NCBI RefSeq assembly: GCF_015291625.1
Contig: NZ_CP030047.1
Location: 5,518,001 to 5,582,000 of the forward strand
Direction: 5' to 3'
DNA length: 64,000 nucleotides
DNA from: Bradyrhizobium sp. CCBAU 53421
GTDB taxonomy: Bacteria; Pseudomonadota; Alphaproteobacteria; Rhizobiales; Xanthobacteraceae
The position numbers and the translations under genes were made by a program. This document shows, one piece after another, positions 54,136 to 62,518 of this stretch; position 1 is the stretch's first letter; each line of letters opens with the position of its first letter. A model generated the notes under the pieces. That model was not told where the DNA came from and did no database searches. It saw nothing but the letters and a program-made list of their open reading frames with translations.

Positions 54136-55356
54136 TCACTTCTTCAGAAGCGCGCAGGTGCTCTTGTCGAGCGGCGTGAAGGCCTGGTTGCCCGGCACGG
54201 TGCCGACCAGCTTGTAGAAGTCCCACGGCCCCTTGGACTCCGAGGGCTTCTTCACCTCGAACAGATAGGCGTCGTGGGTGACGCGGCCGTTGGCCTCGAC
54301 CTCGCCCTTGCCGAACAGCGGATCGTCGGTCGGGATCGTCTTCATCTTCGCGATCACCTTGGCGCCGTCATGCGGATTGCCGCCGAGCGCTTCCAGCGCC
54401 TTGAAGTAATGCAGCAGGCCCGCATAGACGCCGGCCTGCACCATGGTCGGGGGAGCGCCGCTCTTCAACTTCTCCGAGAAGCGCTTGGAGAAGGCGCGGG
54501 TCTTGTCGTTCAAGTCCCAGTAGAACGTCTCGGTGAAGTTGAGGCCCTGCGCGGTCTCGAGCCCGATCGCCTTGACGTCGGTGAGGAACAGCAGCAGCGC
54601 CGCGAGCTTCTGGCCGCCCTTGACGATGCCGAACTCGGCCGCCTGCTTGATCGAGTTGGTGGTGTCGCCGCCGGCGTTGGCGAGACCGATGATCTTGGCC
54701 TTGGAGGCCTGCGCCTGCAGCAGGAACGAGGAGAAGTCGGCGGTGTTGAGCGGATGCTTGACGCCACCGACCACCTTGCCGCCATTGGCGGTCACGACGG
54801 CGGTGGTGTCGCGCTCCAGCGCCGCACCGAACGCATAGTCCGCGGTCAGGAAGAACCAGGTGTCCCCGCCCGCCTTCACCAGCGCCTGGCCGGTGGCGTG
54901 GGCGAGCATGTAGGTGTCGTAGGTCCAGTGCACCGTGTTCGGCGAGCACTGCGCGTTGGTGAGATCCGAGGTGGCGGCGCCCGAATTGATGTAGACGCCG
55001 TTCTTCTCCTTCACGACGTTGTTCACCGCGAGCGCGACGCCGGAATTCGGCACGTCGACGATGGTGTCGACCTTGTCGACGTCGAACCACTGGCGGGCGA
55101 TCGTGGTGCCGATGTCGGGCTTGTTCTGGTGGTCGCCGGAGATCAGGTCGATGGTCCAGCCCTTGGCCTTGAGGCCGGAGTCCTCGATTGCCATCTGAGC
55201 CGCCAGCGTCGAGCCGGGGCCCGCGAGGTCGGCATAGAGGCCGGACTGATCCGACAACACGCCGATCTTGACCGTCTTGTCGTCAGCGGAGGCGACGCTT
55301 GCAACCGAGAGCACCAGCGCGGTGCCAAGCAGGAGCGCAGAAATCGTGTTCTTCAT
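54136..55356 (-). CDS. livK: ABC transporter substrate-binding protein of the liv cluster
   Basis: A 406-residue periplasmic binding protein with a signal peptide (LLGTALVLSVASVASAD). It is the third gene of the liv operon, and its close paralogue is the orphan protein at 35056-36282. The fold is Peripla_BP_6; the ligand is not predictable, though the whole set is the branched-chain amino acid/amide type. It starts 39 bases after the livF stop. Confidence 0.92.
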   Translation of the reverse strand: MKNTISALLLGTALVLSVASVASADDKTVKIGVLSDQSGLYADLAGPGSTLAAQMAIEDSGLKAKGWTIDLISGDHQNKPDIGTTIARQWFDVDKVDTIVDVPNSGVALAVNNVVKEKNGVYINSGAATSDLTNAQCSPNTVHWTYDTYMLAHATGQALVKAGGDTWFFLTADYAFGAALERDTTAVVTANGGKVVGGVKHPLNTADFSSFLLQAQASKAKIIGLANAGGDTTNSIKQAAEFGIVKGGQKLAALLLFLTDVKAIGLETAQGLNFTETFYWDLNDKTRAFSKRFSEKLKSGAPPTMVQAGVYAGLLHYFKALEALGGNPHDGAKVIAKMKTIPTDDPLFGKGEVEANGRVTHDAYLFEVKKPSESKGPWDFYKLVGTVPGNQAFTPLDKSTCALLKK

Positions 55357-55395
55357 CGGGTATTTCCTCGTCCTAAATTTTCTGGCTCGGCGACT

Positions 55396-56131
<736 letters not shown>

Positions 56132-56139
<8 letters not shown>

Positions 56140-56908
56140 GACCCGCTCCCAGATAGGCTTCCTTCACGCGCTCGTCCTTGGAGAGGTCGGCGTAATTGCC
56201 CTCCGCCAGCACCTGCCCGCGCGTCAGCACGGTGATGATGTCGGAGAGGTTGGCCACCACCGAGAGGTTATGTTCGACCATCAGGATGGTGTATTTGGCG
56301 GAGATCCGCTTGATCAGCGCCGCGATCTTGTCGATGTCCTCGTGGCCCATGCCGGCCATCGGCTCGTCGAGCAGCATCATCTCGGGGTCGAGCGCGAGCG
56401 TCGTTGCAATTTCAAGTGCGCGCTTGCGGCCGTACGGCATCTCGACTGCAGGCGTGTTGGCGAACTCGCTGAGGCCGACGTCGTTCAGCAGTTCATGGGC
56501 GCGCGGATTGAAGCGGTCGAGCACGCTCTTCGAGCGCCAGAAATCGAACGACGAACCGTGCTGGCGCTGCAGCGCCACGCGGACGTTTTCGAGCGCGGTC
56601 AGATGCGGAAATACCGCCGAAATCTGGAACGAGCGGACGAGGCCAAGCCGCGCCACGTCGGCCGGCGGCATCGCGGTGATGTCGTGCCCCTTGTAGCGAA
56701 TCTGCCCGCCCGTCGGCTTCAGGAATTTGGTCAGCAGATTGAAACAGGTCGTCTTGCCGGCGCCGTTCGGCCCGATCAACGCATGGATACTGCCGCGACG
56801 CACCTTCAGCGCGACGTCGCGAACGGCAAAGAAACCCGCGAATTCCTTGGTCAATCCGCTGGTTTCGAGAATGAACTCATCGGCCAAATAGATTCCCCCA
56901 TAAGCCAT
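56132..56908 (-). CDS. livG: branched-chain amino acid ABC transporter ATPase LivG
   Basis: A 258-residue ABC ATPase with Walker A GPNGAGKTT, the LivG-typical PYGRKRALEIATTLALDP in place of a perfect signature and Walker B MMLLDEPMAGMG. It is the first gene of the minus-strand liv operon. The 300-base gap upstream holds the promoter. Confidence 0.94.
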
Positions 56909-57227
56909 CGCTGCGAAGCCCCTCGCCCGCGTGGCCAGCTTTTTTCGTGTCCGACAGGTTGTCCGTACGTCTTGGAAACCGTTCGGGGGCCTGTCGCCTC
57001 CGGGCCGGAATATGCCGTCATCTGCGGCGGTTACGCAAGGTGGAAAGCTGTGCAGTGCAGTATTCGCACGACCAGTTCCGGTTGATCCTTAGTCGAATGG
57101 CCTTTGAGAGCGCTTTGCGCCTCGGAAAGTCGTCATTAAGGCTGTTTTGCTCCTGACCTTCCCTTTCATAGAATATTTCCGCCTCTCGCCGAAGCTCCTC
57201 CCATTAATATTGTGGACGGCTGCAGCC
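56909..57227. other. intergenic region upstream of the liv operon, 319 bp
   Basis: No gene seen. It should hold the liv promoter. The last 100 bases before the truncated PAS-like copy are AT-rich relative to the genome, consistent with promoter DNA or with recent rearrangement. Confidence 0.4.
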
Positions 57228-57335
57228 TTGCATTTCGAGAGCGCCAATTCCTCGGTCATCAAGTCGATCCGGCAACGTGATTTCCTGAACACGTGGCTGC
57301 GACTTTATGCCCGTGGCCCAACCATCCCGCGTTAG
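57228..57335 (+). pseudogene. truncated duplicate of the N-terminus of the PAS-like gene
   Basis: A 35-codon frame from TTG to TAG reads LHFESANSSVIKSIRQRD and then FLNTWLRLYARG. Sixteen of its 35 residues match the first 35 of the next gene (MPFRSADPSVVKSITQR, LLNAWLRALR). The stop lies three bases before the ATG of the intact gene. This is best read as a decayed partial copy. An older duplication with divergence, or the tail of a lost relative, are alternatives. Confidence 0.65.
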
Positions 57336-57338
57336 CCG

Positions 57339-57956
57339 ATGCCATTCAGAAGTGCCGATCCATCGGTGGTCAAATCGATCACGCAGCGGGTGCTGCTGAA
57401 CGCCTGGCTGCGCGCGCTGCGCATGCCGGACGCGCTTCCAATGCTGTGCGATTTCCACACCGATGGCACCGCCGACGAGCGGGCCGACATGATGGGCTTT
57501 GACGTCGTCGGCAGCGGCGAGGCCGCCCGCTTCCTGATCACGCAGGAAGGCGCGCGGCTGACGACCGCTTATGGCAACGAGCACGTCGAGCCGCCGCTAC
57601 GCACCAACCGCTATCTCGACGACGCGATCGGCCCCGAGCGCTATGCCGGCGTGATCCTGTCCTATCGTGCTTGCCTCGCGCGCAAGCGCCCGACCTATAC
57701 GGTTGCGGAGGTCACGGATGCCGACGGCAAGGACGTGTCGTACGAGCGGCTGCTGCTGCCGTTCGGACGCGGCGACACCGTCGAGCACATCGTCGGCTCC
57801 TACAAGGCGATCAGCATCGAGGGCGGCTTCCGGCTGCACAATCTGATGGGCGCGAAGGCGAAGTCGGTCCCGGTCGTCACCGTGCGGGCGGTGATCGACC
57901 GCAGGTTCGTGCCGGCGGATCGTCCGGCAAGCCAGGATTCGGTCGAGCTGATTTAG
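57339..57956 (+). CDS. PAS_5-like domain protein
   Basis: A 205-residue cytoplasmic protein. The N-terminal helix (SVVKSITQRVLLNAWLRALR) and the later strands (YERLLLPFGRGDTVEHIVGSYKA) fit the PAS_5 group seen in rhizobia, where such proteins are unlinked to kinases. No transmitter domain is present. Ligand and role are unknown. It is preceded by a truncated copy of its own start and faces the ArsC-like gene with six bases between stops. Confidence 0.65.
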   Translation: MPFRSADPSVVKSITQRVLLNAWLRALRMPDALPMLCDFHTDGTADERADMMGFDVVGSGEAARFLITQEGARLTTAYGNEHVEPPLRTNRYLDDAIGPERYAGVILSYRACLARKRPTYTVAEVTDADGKDVSYERLLLPFGRGDTVEHIVGSYKAISIEGGFRLHNLMGAKAKSVPVVTVRAVIDRRFVPADRPASQDSVELI

Positions 57957-57962
57957 AACGCG

Positions 57963-58346
57963 TCAGCCCTTCTTGCGCGCCTTGGCCGGCACTTCCTTGG
58001 CATAGATATCCGGCTTGAAGCCGACGACGCGCTTGGGCCCGAGGTCGAGCACCGGACGCTTGATCATCGAGGGCTGCTCGGCCATCAGTGCCAGTGCCTT
58101 GCGCTCGTTCAAGCCATCCTTGTCGGCATCGGGCAGCTTCTTGAAGGTGGTGCCGGCGCGGTTGAGCAGCGTCTCCCAGCCGACCTCGTCGCTCCACTGC
58201 TTGAGCTTGTCCTTGGCGATCCCTGCGGTCTTGTAATCGTGGAACTCGTAGGCGACGCCGTGATCGTCGAGCCAGCTGCGCGCCTTCTTCATGGTGTCGC
58301 AGTTCTTGATGCCGTAGATGGTGATGGTCAAAGCCGTTCCCCGCAT
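57963..58346 (-). CDS. ArsC/Spx-like thioredoxin-fold protein (YffB-like)
   Basis: A 127-residue protein of the ArsC family. ITIYGIKNCDTMKKARSWLDD holds one cysteine of the CxxC-less active site, and SMIKRPVLDLG holds the conserved arginine. E. coli YffB is the nearest named relative; arsenate reduction is not supported as there are no ars genes nearby. Start ATG 58346 is used; a TTG at 58331 would give the usual family N-terminus (TITIYGIKNCDT). Confidence 0.8.
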   Translation of the reverse strand: MRGTALTITIYGIKNCDTMKKARSWLDDHGVAYEFHDYKTAGIAKDKLKQWSDEVGWETLLNRAGTTFKKLPDADKDGLNERKALALMAEQPSMIKRPVLDLGPKRVVGFKPDIYAKEVPAKARKKG

Positions 58347-58440
58347 GCGATTGCTGCGGGGAAACTAGCCTCGCAGCAACCACAGCGCCAGATCAGACCG
58401 CGTGGCGAGGACGTGAAGAAGGCGTAGTGCCCATACCCGG

Positions 58441-58563
58441 TGTCGTCCCCCGGCTTGACCGGGGGACCCAGTACGCCGCGGCATCTCCGTATCTCACAGC
58501 CGCCTCTGGAATACTGGATCGCCCGGTCCATGTGCGCAATTGCGCACAGGCCGGGCGATGACA
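58441..58563. repeat. composite hairpin repeat, copy 4, with palindrome insert
   Basis: GTCGTCCCCCGG-CTTGA-CCGGGGGA opening hairpin, CCAGTACGCCGCGG core and a closing hairpin GCCCGGTC...GGCCGGGC whose loop carries a perfect 18-bp palindrome TGTGCGCAA-TTGCGCACA at 58531-58548. Other copies lack the insert. Confidence 0.9.
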
Positions 58564-58625
58564 GTCGGAGTTGCGGCGAGAAAGAACGTTTGGACGTGAA
58601 GGGCGCGCAGTGCCGCATACTCGGC

Positions 58626-58728
58626 GTCGTCCCCCGGCTTGACCGGGGGACCCAGTACGCCGCGGCATCTCCGTATCTCACAGCCGCCTCTGGAATACTG
58701 GATCGCCCGGTCAAGCCGGGCGATGACA
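58626..58728. repeat. composite hairpin repeat, copy 5
   Basis: Tandem partner of copy 4 with a 184-bp period; the core of about 70 bp is identical, and even the flanks (GACGTGAAG...GTGCC, GGCGAGAA) resemble each other. The closing hairpin has the short loop TCAA without the palindrome insert. Confidence 0.9.
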
Positions 58729-58775
58729 GTGGGGTTATGGCGAGAAGAAGCGCTCCACACCGATCTTGCCGGCGC

Positions 58776-59285
58776 TCAGTGTGCGTAGTGCGTGAAGACG
58801 AAATCGTGATCGCGGGCATGCGCCTCGTGGCAGGCGAAGCACGTCTCGTGCTGCGCGGCATCGACCGGCTTGCTGTCGATGAAGCGGCCAAAACCCCAGC
58901 CGCCGGTCGAAGCATATTTGGCGGAGTCCTTGACCATGACCTGAACCGTGGTCGAAGGCCCCGTGACGAACGCGCCGTTGAGGCCTTCAACCGGCTTGCG
59001 CTTCCAGGCGAGCTTGACCAGCACGGTGCCGTCGGGGAACCGCGCGGCACCGTCCTGATAGGCTTTCACGGCGGTCGCGTTGCCGAGCACGCTGCGCAGT
59101 TCGTCGAGCCCGGTCTCCTCGCCGACCGCGATCAGCTTCCAGTCGCGATAGCCGTCTGGGATTTTCACGCCGAAGATCGGCGATGCCAGCGCCGCGTCAT
59201 CGGCATGCCCGACGGCGAACGGCAATGACGCGCTGATGCAGGCTGCCGCGATCGCGGCAGCTGCCCATTTCACAACCTGTTTCAT
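58776..59285 (-). CDS. cytochrome P460 family protein
   Basis: A 169-residue exported heme protein. A signal peptide (AAAAIAAACISASLPFAVGHA) is followed by the P460 fold: PDGYRDWKLIAVG, FPDGTVLVKLAWKRKP and GGWGFGRFID. The heme motif CFACH lies near the C-terminus and is followed by EAHARDHDFVFTHY, as in the family. Proteins of this family oxidise hydroxylamine or nitric oxide in nitrifiers, but others have unknown roles. A 50-bp repeat lies upstream. Confidence 0.85.
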   Translation of the reverse strand: MKQVVKWAAAAIAAACISASLPFAVGHADDAALASPIFGVKIPDGYRDWKLIAVGEETGLDELRSVLGNATAVKAYQDGAARFPDGTVLVKLAWKRKPVEGLNGAFVTGPSTTVQVMVKDSAKYASTGGWGFGRFIDSKPVDAAQHETCFACHEAHARDHDFVFTHYAH

Positions 59286-59314
59286 GATTCCTTGTCCGCG
59301 CTCTCGATTCTTGT

Positions 59315-59364
59315 TTGACGCGTTTTCTTCACGCGAACCGGTATCCACTTCGCTCGAAAACGCT
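59315..59364. repeat. 50-bp dispersed palindromic repeat, copy 3
   Basis: Third copy of the family at 7213 and 41472. Its last base is adjacent to the stop codon of the hydrolase gene on the minus strand, and it fills the gap before the P460 gene. Confidence 0.9.
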
Positions 59365-60405
59365 TTAGACCTTGCTGACGTCGATGATGGCCTGGACGAA
59401 GGCCTGCGGCGCTTCCTGCGGCAGATTGTGCCCGATGCCGCCGGGCAGCTGGCGATGCTCGTAATGCCCGGAGAACTTCTTGGCATAGGCGGCGGGCTCC
59501 GGATGCGGCGCGCCGTTGGCGTCGCCCTCCATCGTGATGGTCGGGATCGCGATGACAGGCGCCTGCGCCAGCGTCTTCTCGAAGGCGTCGTACTTCGCCT
59601 CGCCCTCGGCGAGACCGAGCCGCCAGCGGTAATTGTGGATCACGATATCGACGTGGTCGGGGTTCTCGAACGCGGCCGCGCTGCGGTCATAGGTGGCGTC
59701 GTCGAACTTCCACTGCGGCGAAGCGAGCTGCCAGATCAGCTTGTTGAAGTCGTGCCGGTTCTTGGCATAGCCCTCGCGGCCGCGCTCGGTCGCGAAATAG
59801 AACTGGTACCACCATTGCAGCTCGGCCTTCGGCGGCAGCGGCATCTTGCCGGCGGCCTGGCTGCCGATCAGGTATCCGCTGACCGACACCATGGCCTTGC
59901 AGCGCTCGGGCCAGAGCGCCGCCATGATATTGGCGGTGCGCGCGCCCCAGTCGTAGCCGCCGAGCACGGCCTTCTCGATCTTCAATGCGTCCATCAGCGC
60001 GATGATGTCGGCGGCGACCGCGACCGGCTGGCCGCTGCGCATGGTGTCGCCGGAGAGGAAGCGCGTGCTGCCGTAGCCGCGCAGATGCGGCACGATCACG
60101 CGATAGCCGGCCTCGGCCAGCGCCGGCGCGACGTCGGCATAGCTGTGGATATCGTACGGCCAGCCGTGCAGCAGGATGACCGCGGGACCCGACGCCGGGC
60201 CCATCTCGACATATCCGGTATCGAGCACGCCGGCATTGATCTGCTTGACCGGACCGATCGAGGTGTGGCTCCCGGCCTTGACGGCTGACAACTCCGTCCT
60301 GGATTGAGCCTGAGCCGATCCAATCAAGCCGAGCTTGGAAACGGCGAGGATCCCGCCGGCGATGCCGAGGAAGCGGCGGCGTTGCTGATTGATGGATTGG
60401 GACAT
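59365..60405 (-). CDS. Tat-exported alpha/beta hydrolase, epoxide hydrolase-like
   Basis: A 346-residue hydrolase with a twin-arginine signal (QQRRRFLGIAGG) and an alpha/beta hydrolase fold. HGWPYD forms the oxyanion region, and GGYDWGARTA has aspartate in the nucleophile position, as in epoxide hydrolases and haloalkane dehalogenases rather than a serine. The catalytic His is in GGIGHNLPQEAP. Substrate unknown; the periplasm is the expected site. It is transcribed with the P460 gene on the same strand. Confidence 0.85.
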   Translation of the reverse strand: MSQSINQQRRRFLGIAGGILAVSKLGLIGSAQAQSRTELSAVKAGSHTSIGPVKQINAGVLDTGYVEMGPASGPAVILLHGWPYDIHSYADVAPALAEAGYRVIVPHLRGYGSTRFLSGDTMRSGQPVAVAADIIALMDALKIEKAVLGGYDWGARTANIMAALWPERCKAMVSVSGYLIGSQAAGKMPLPPKAELQWWYQFYFATERGREGYAKNRHDFNKLIWQLASPQWKFDDATYDRSAAAFENPDHVDIVIHNYRWRLGLAEGEAKYDAFEKTLAQAPVIAIPTITMEGDANGAPHPEPAAYAKKFSGHYEHRQLPGGIGHNLPQEAPQAFVQAIIDVSKV

Positions 60406-60568
60406 GGCGATCTCCTTAAAATCTGGTGTCGGATGGAATATCGCAGAGACCGCCCCCGTCCGCTTTCAGAAGACGTGGATTTGTCCTTCAGACCGTCGTG
60501 ATTTTGGCTCGACGCCGCCTGTGCTAGGTTCGCCCCGCATTCAGCCGCCGGCCGCCGGACTTTCGAAT

Positions 60569-62122
60569 TTGACCTACCATTTCAACGACTTGACCCTCGA
60601 CTCCGAGCGCCGGGAGCTGCGCCGCGGCGACGCCCTGGTGGCCGTCGAGCCGCAGGTCTTCGACCTGCTCGAGTTCCTGATCCGCGCCCGCGACCGCGTG
60701 GTCAGCCGCGACGAGGTGCTGGCGGCGGTGTGGCACGGGCGGATCGTCTCGGAAGCGACGCTCTCCAGCCGGGTCAATGCGGCACGGACCGCGATCGGCG
60801 ACAATGGCGAGGAACAGCGCCTGATCCGCACCCTGCCCCGCAAAGGCCTTCGCTTTGTCGGCGATGTCAGGGAGGACAGCGCGAACGATCATCCGGTTGC
60901 GGACAAAGCCACTGCGTCACGGCCGAGCGAAGGTCCGTCGATCGCGGTGTTGCCCTTCACCAACATGAGTGGCGATCCCGAGCAGGATTATTTCGCCGAC
61001 GGGATCGCCGAGGACATCACCACCGCGCTGGCGCGTTGCAGCCGCCTCACCGTGATCGCGCGCAACTCCGCCTTCACCTACAAGGGCAAGGCGGTCGATA
61101 TCCGCCAGGTCGGGCGCGATCTCGGCGTCGGCTACGTGCTCGAAGGCAGCGTCCGTCGCGGCGGCGAACGGCTGCGCATCACCGGACAGTTGATCGACGC
61201 CGTCTCCGGCGCGCATCTGTGGGCCGACCGCTTCGACGGCGCGGCGACCGACGTGTTCGACCTGCAGGACCGCATCACCGAGAACGTGGTCGGCGCGATC
61301 GAGCCGACCTTGCTGGTCGCGGAAGCCGAGCGGGTGCGGGCGGCGCCGCCGGACAGGCTCGATGCCTACGACCTGCTGCTGCGCGCCTACAGTCTGCGGT
61401 ACGAGTTCACGCCCGCGAGCATGGCAGCCGCGCTCGACTGTCTCGACCAGGCGCTGGCGCTTGACCCGGCCTACGCGCCGGCGCTGGCGGCCTCCGCCTA
61501 TTGTCATGCGATGCGTCATGTCCAGGGCTGGCTGAAGCCGAACGACGCCTACCGCGAGCGCGCGGTCACGCAGGCCTGGCGCGCGGTGGAGCTCGCGCCG
61601 GGTGACCCGCAGGTGCTGTGGATGGCGGCATTCGCGATCTGGAACATGGCCGACGAGATCGAGCCCGCGCGCGACTTGTTCGAGCGGTCGCTTGCGATCA
61701 ACCCGAACTCGGCAATGGCGCTCGTGCTCTGCGGCTGGATCGAGGCGATGCGCGGCAACCAGCAGGCTGGCCGCGCCATGATCGAGCGCGCGCAGCGGCT
61801 GAATCCGCGCGACCCGCGCGGCTGGTTCGCCTCCGCGGCGCTCGCGATCTGCGCGGTGCTCGACCAGAATTTCACTGAGGCGGTGACGTGGGCCGACAAG
61901 GCGCTGGCGCAGAACCGCCGCTTCGCAGTGGCGCTGCGCGTGCTGATCGTGGCGCTGGTGAAGACCGGCGACAGCGAGCGCGCGACCCAGATCGCGCGCG
62001 AACTGCTCAAGGTCGATCCGGAGTTTTCGATTTCCGGGTTCCTGGCGCGGATCCCCTTCCCGGTGGAATCGATGTCCGCGACTTATCGCGAGACGCTGAA
62101 GGCGGCTGGCGTCCCGGACTGA
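60569..62122 (+). CDS. winged-helix regulator with TolB-like and TPR domains
   Basis: A 517-residue protein without a membrane helix. Residues about 1-90 are an OmpR/CadC-type winged helix (FNDLTLDSERRELRRGD, RDEVLAAVWHGRIVSEATLSS given in part as DEVLAAVWHGRIVSEATL). A TolB N-terminal-like domain follows (IAVLPFTNMSGDPEQDYFAD), then TPR repeats to the C-terminus. Such proteins are adenylate-cyclase-like or CadC-type regulators. The TTG at 60569 is the likely start because it gives the family N-terminus. It is divergent from the hydrolase gene, so a regulatory link is possible. Confidence 0.82.
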   Translation: MTYHFNDLTLDSERRELRRGDALVAVEPQVFDLLEFLIRARDRVVSRDEVLAAVWHGRIVSEATLSSRVNAARTAIGDNGEEQRLIRTLPRKGLRFVGDVREDSANDHPVADKATASRPSEGPSIAVLPFTNMSGDPEQDYFADGIAEDITTALARCSRLTVIARNSAFTYKGKAVDIRQVGRDLGVGYVLEGSVRRGGERLRITGQLIDAVSGAHLWADRFDGAATDVFDLQDRITENVVGAIEPTLLVAEAERVRAAPPDRLDAYDLLLRAYSLRYEFTPASMAAALDCLDQALALDPAYAPALAASAYCHAMRHVQGWLKPNDAYRERAVTQAWRAVELAPGDPQVLWMAAFAIWNMADEIEPARDLFERSLAINPNSAMALVLCGWIEAMRGNQQAGRAMIERAQRLNPRDPRGWFASAALAICAVLDQNFTEAVTWADKALAQNRRFAVALRVLIVALVKTGDSERATQIARELLKVDPEFSISGFLARIPFPVESMSATYRETLKAAGVPD

Positions 62123-62143
62123 CGCCTTCTGAGGACGCGACGA

Positions 62144-62227
62144 TCATTCGCCCGATACGTCGCGCGACGTGCCTGGCGGCTTCGGCGTGATGGCAGTCCA
62201 TTCCTCGTCGGAGAGCTCGTGGCGCAT
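62144..62227 (-). pseudogene. remnant of an IS5-family transposase
   Basis: A 27-codon frame reads MRHELSDEEWTAITPKPPGT and then SRDVSGE before a stop. The start MRHELSD(x)EWTAI followed by a P-rich turn is the N-terminus of IS5-type transposases. Everything after that is gone. A long inverted repeat is directly upstream of the start codon, at 62225-62261. Confidence 0.7.
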
Positions 62228-62261
62228 GATTCAGATCCTTCGGTTAAGGATTTGAATCATG
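62225..62261. mobile_element. inverted repeat at the end of the insertion sequence remnant
   Basis: CATGATTCAGATCCTT, loop CGGTT, AAGGATTTGAATCATG: 16-nt arms with a single G-T wobble. It overlaps the start codon of the transposase remnant. It is probably the end structure or a leader hairpin of the lost element; I cannot identify the terminal repeat or the target duplication. Confidence 0.55.
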
Positions 62262-62518
62262 GCTCGACAGTCAGGCTCAATGACCCCGTACCGTCGGATG
62301 CGGTCGCGATGTGCCCGTTCGTCATGCCGCTTACTGGCCCGTAGCCGACCTAACAAGGCCGCATTGTCCGCTTTCGGGAGATAAGCTGACCAAGGTCAAG
62401 CTGATGGCCGTGGTCGGCTTATGACGCCGCTGTGGACTTGGAAATCAGACTTGTAGGAAAGACATTGCTGGCCTCGCGGTGACCTTATACTGTCGTAACT
62501 TCAAGACTGGGGGCAGCC

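Larger units (their letters stand above)
58347..58775. other. repeat-filled intergenic region, 429 bp
   Basis: Between the ArsC-like gene and the P460 gene there are only the two hairpin repeats and their spacers. No gene seen. Confidence 0.6.
62123..62518. other. intergenic region with insertion sequence remnant, 396 bp
   Basis: It holds the IS5-type remnant and its inverted repeat (62144-62261). The remaining 250 bases before the next gene have no frame that I would accept as a gene; short direct echoes of TGTCCGC and GTCGGCTTATG are seen but not explained. Confidence 0.5.

Noticed and set aside
57963..58346. Arsenate reductase call
   Set aside because: Only the YffB/ArsC fold is supported; no ars genes or arsenic regulators are nearby.
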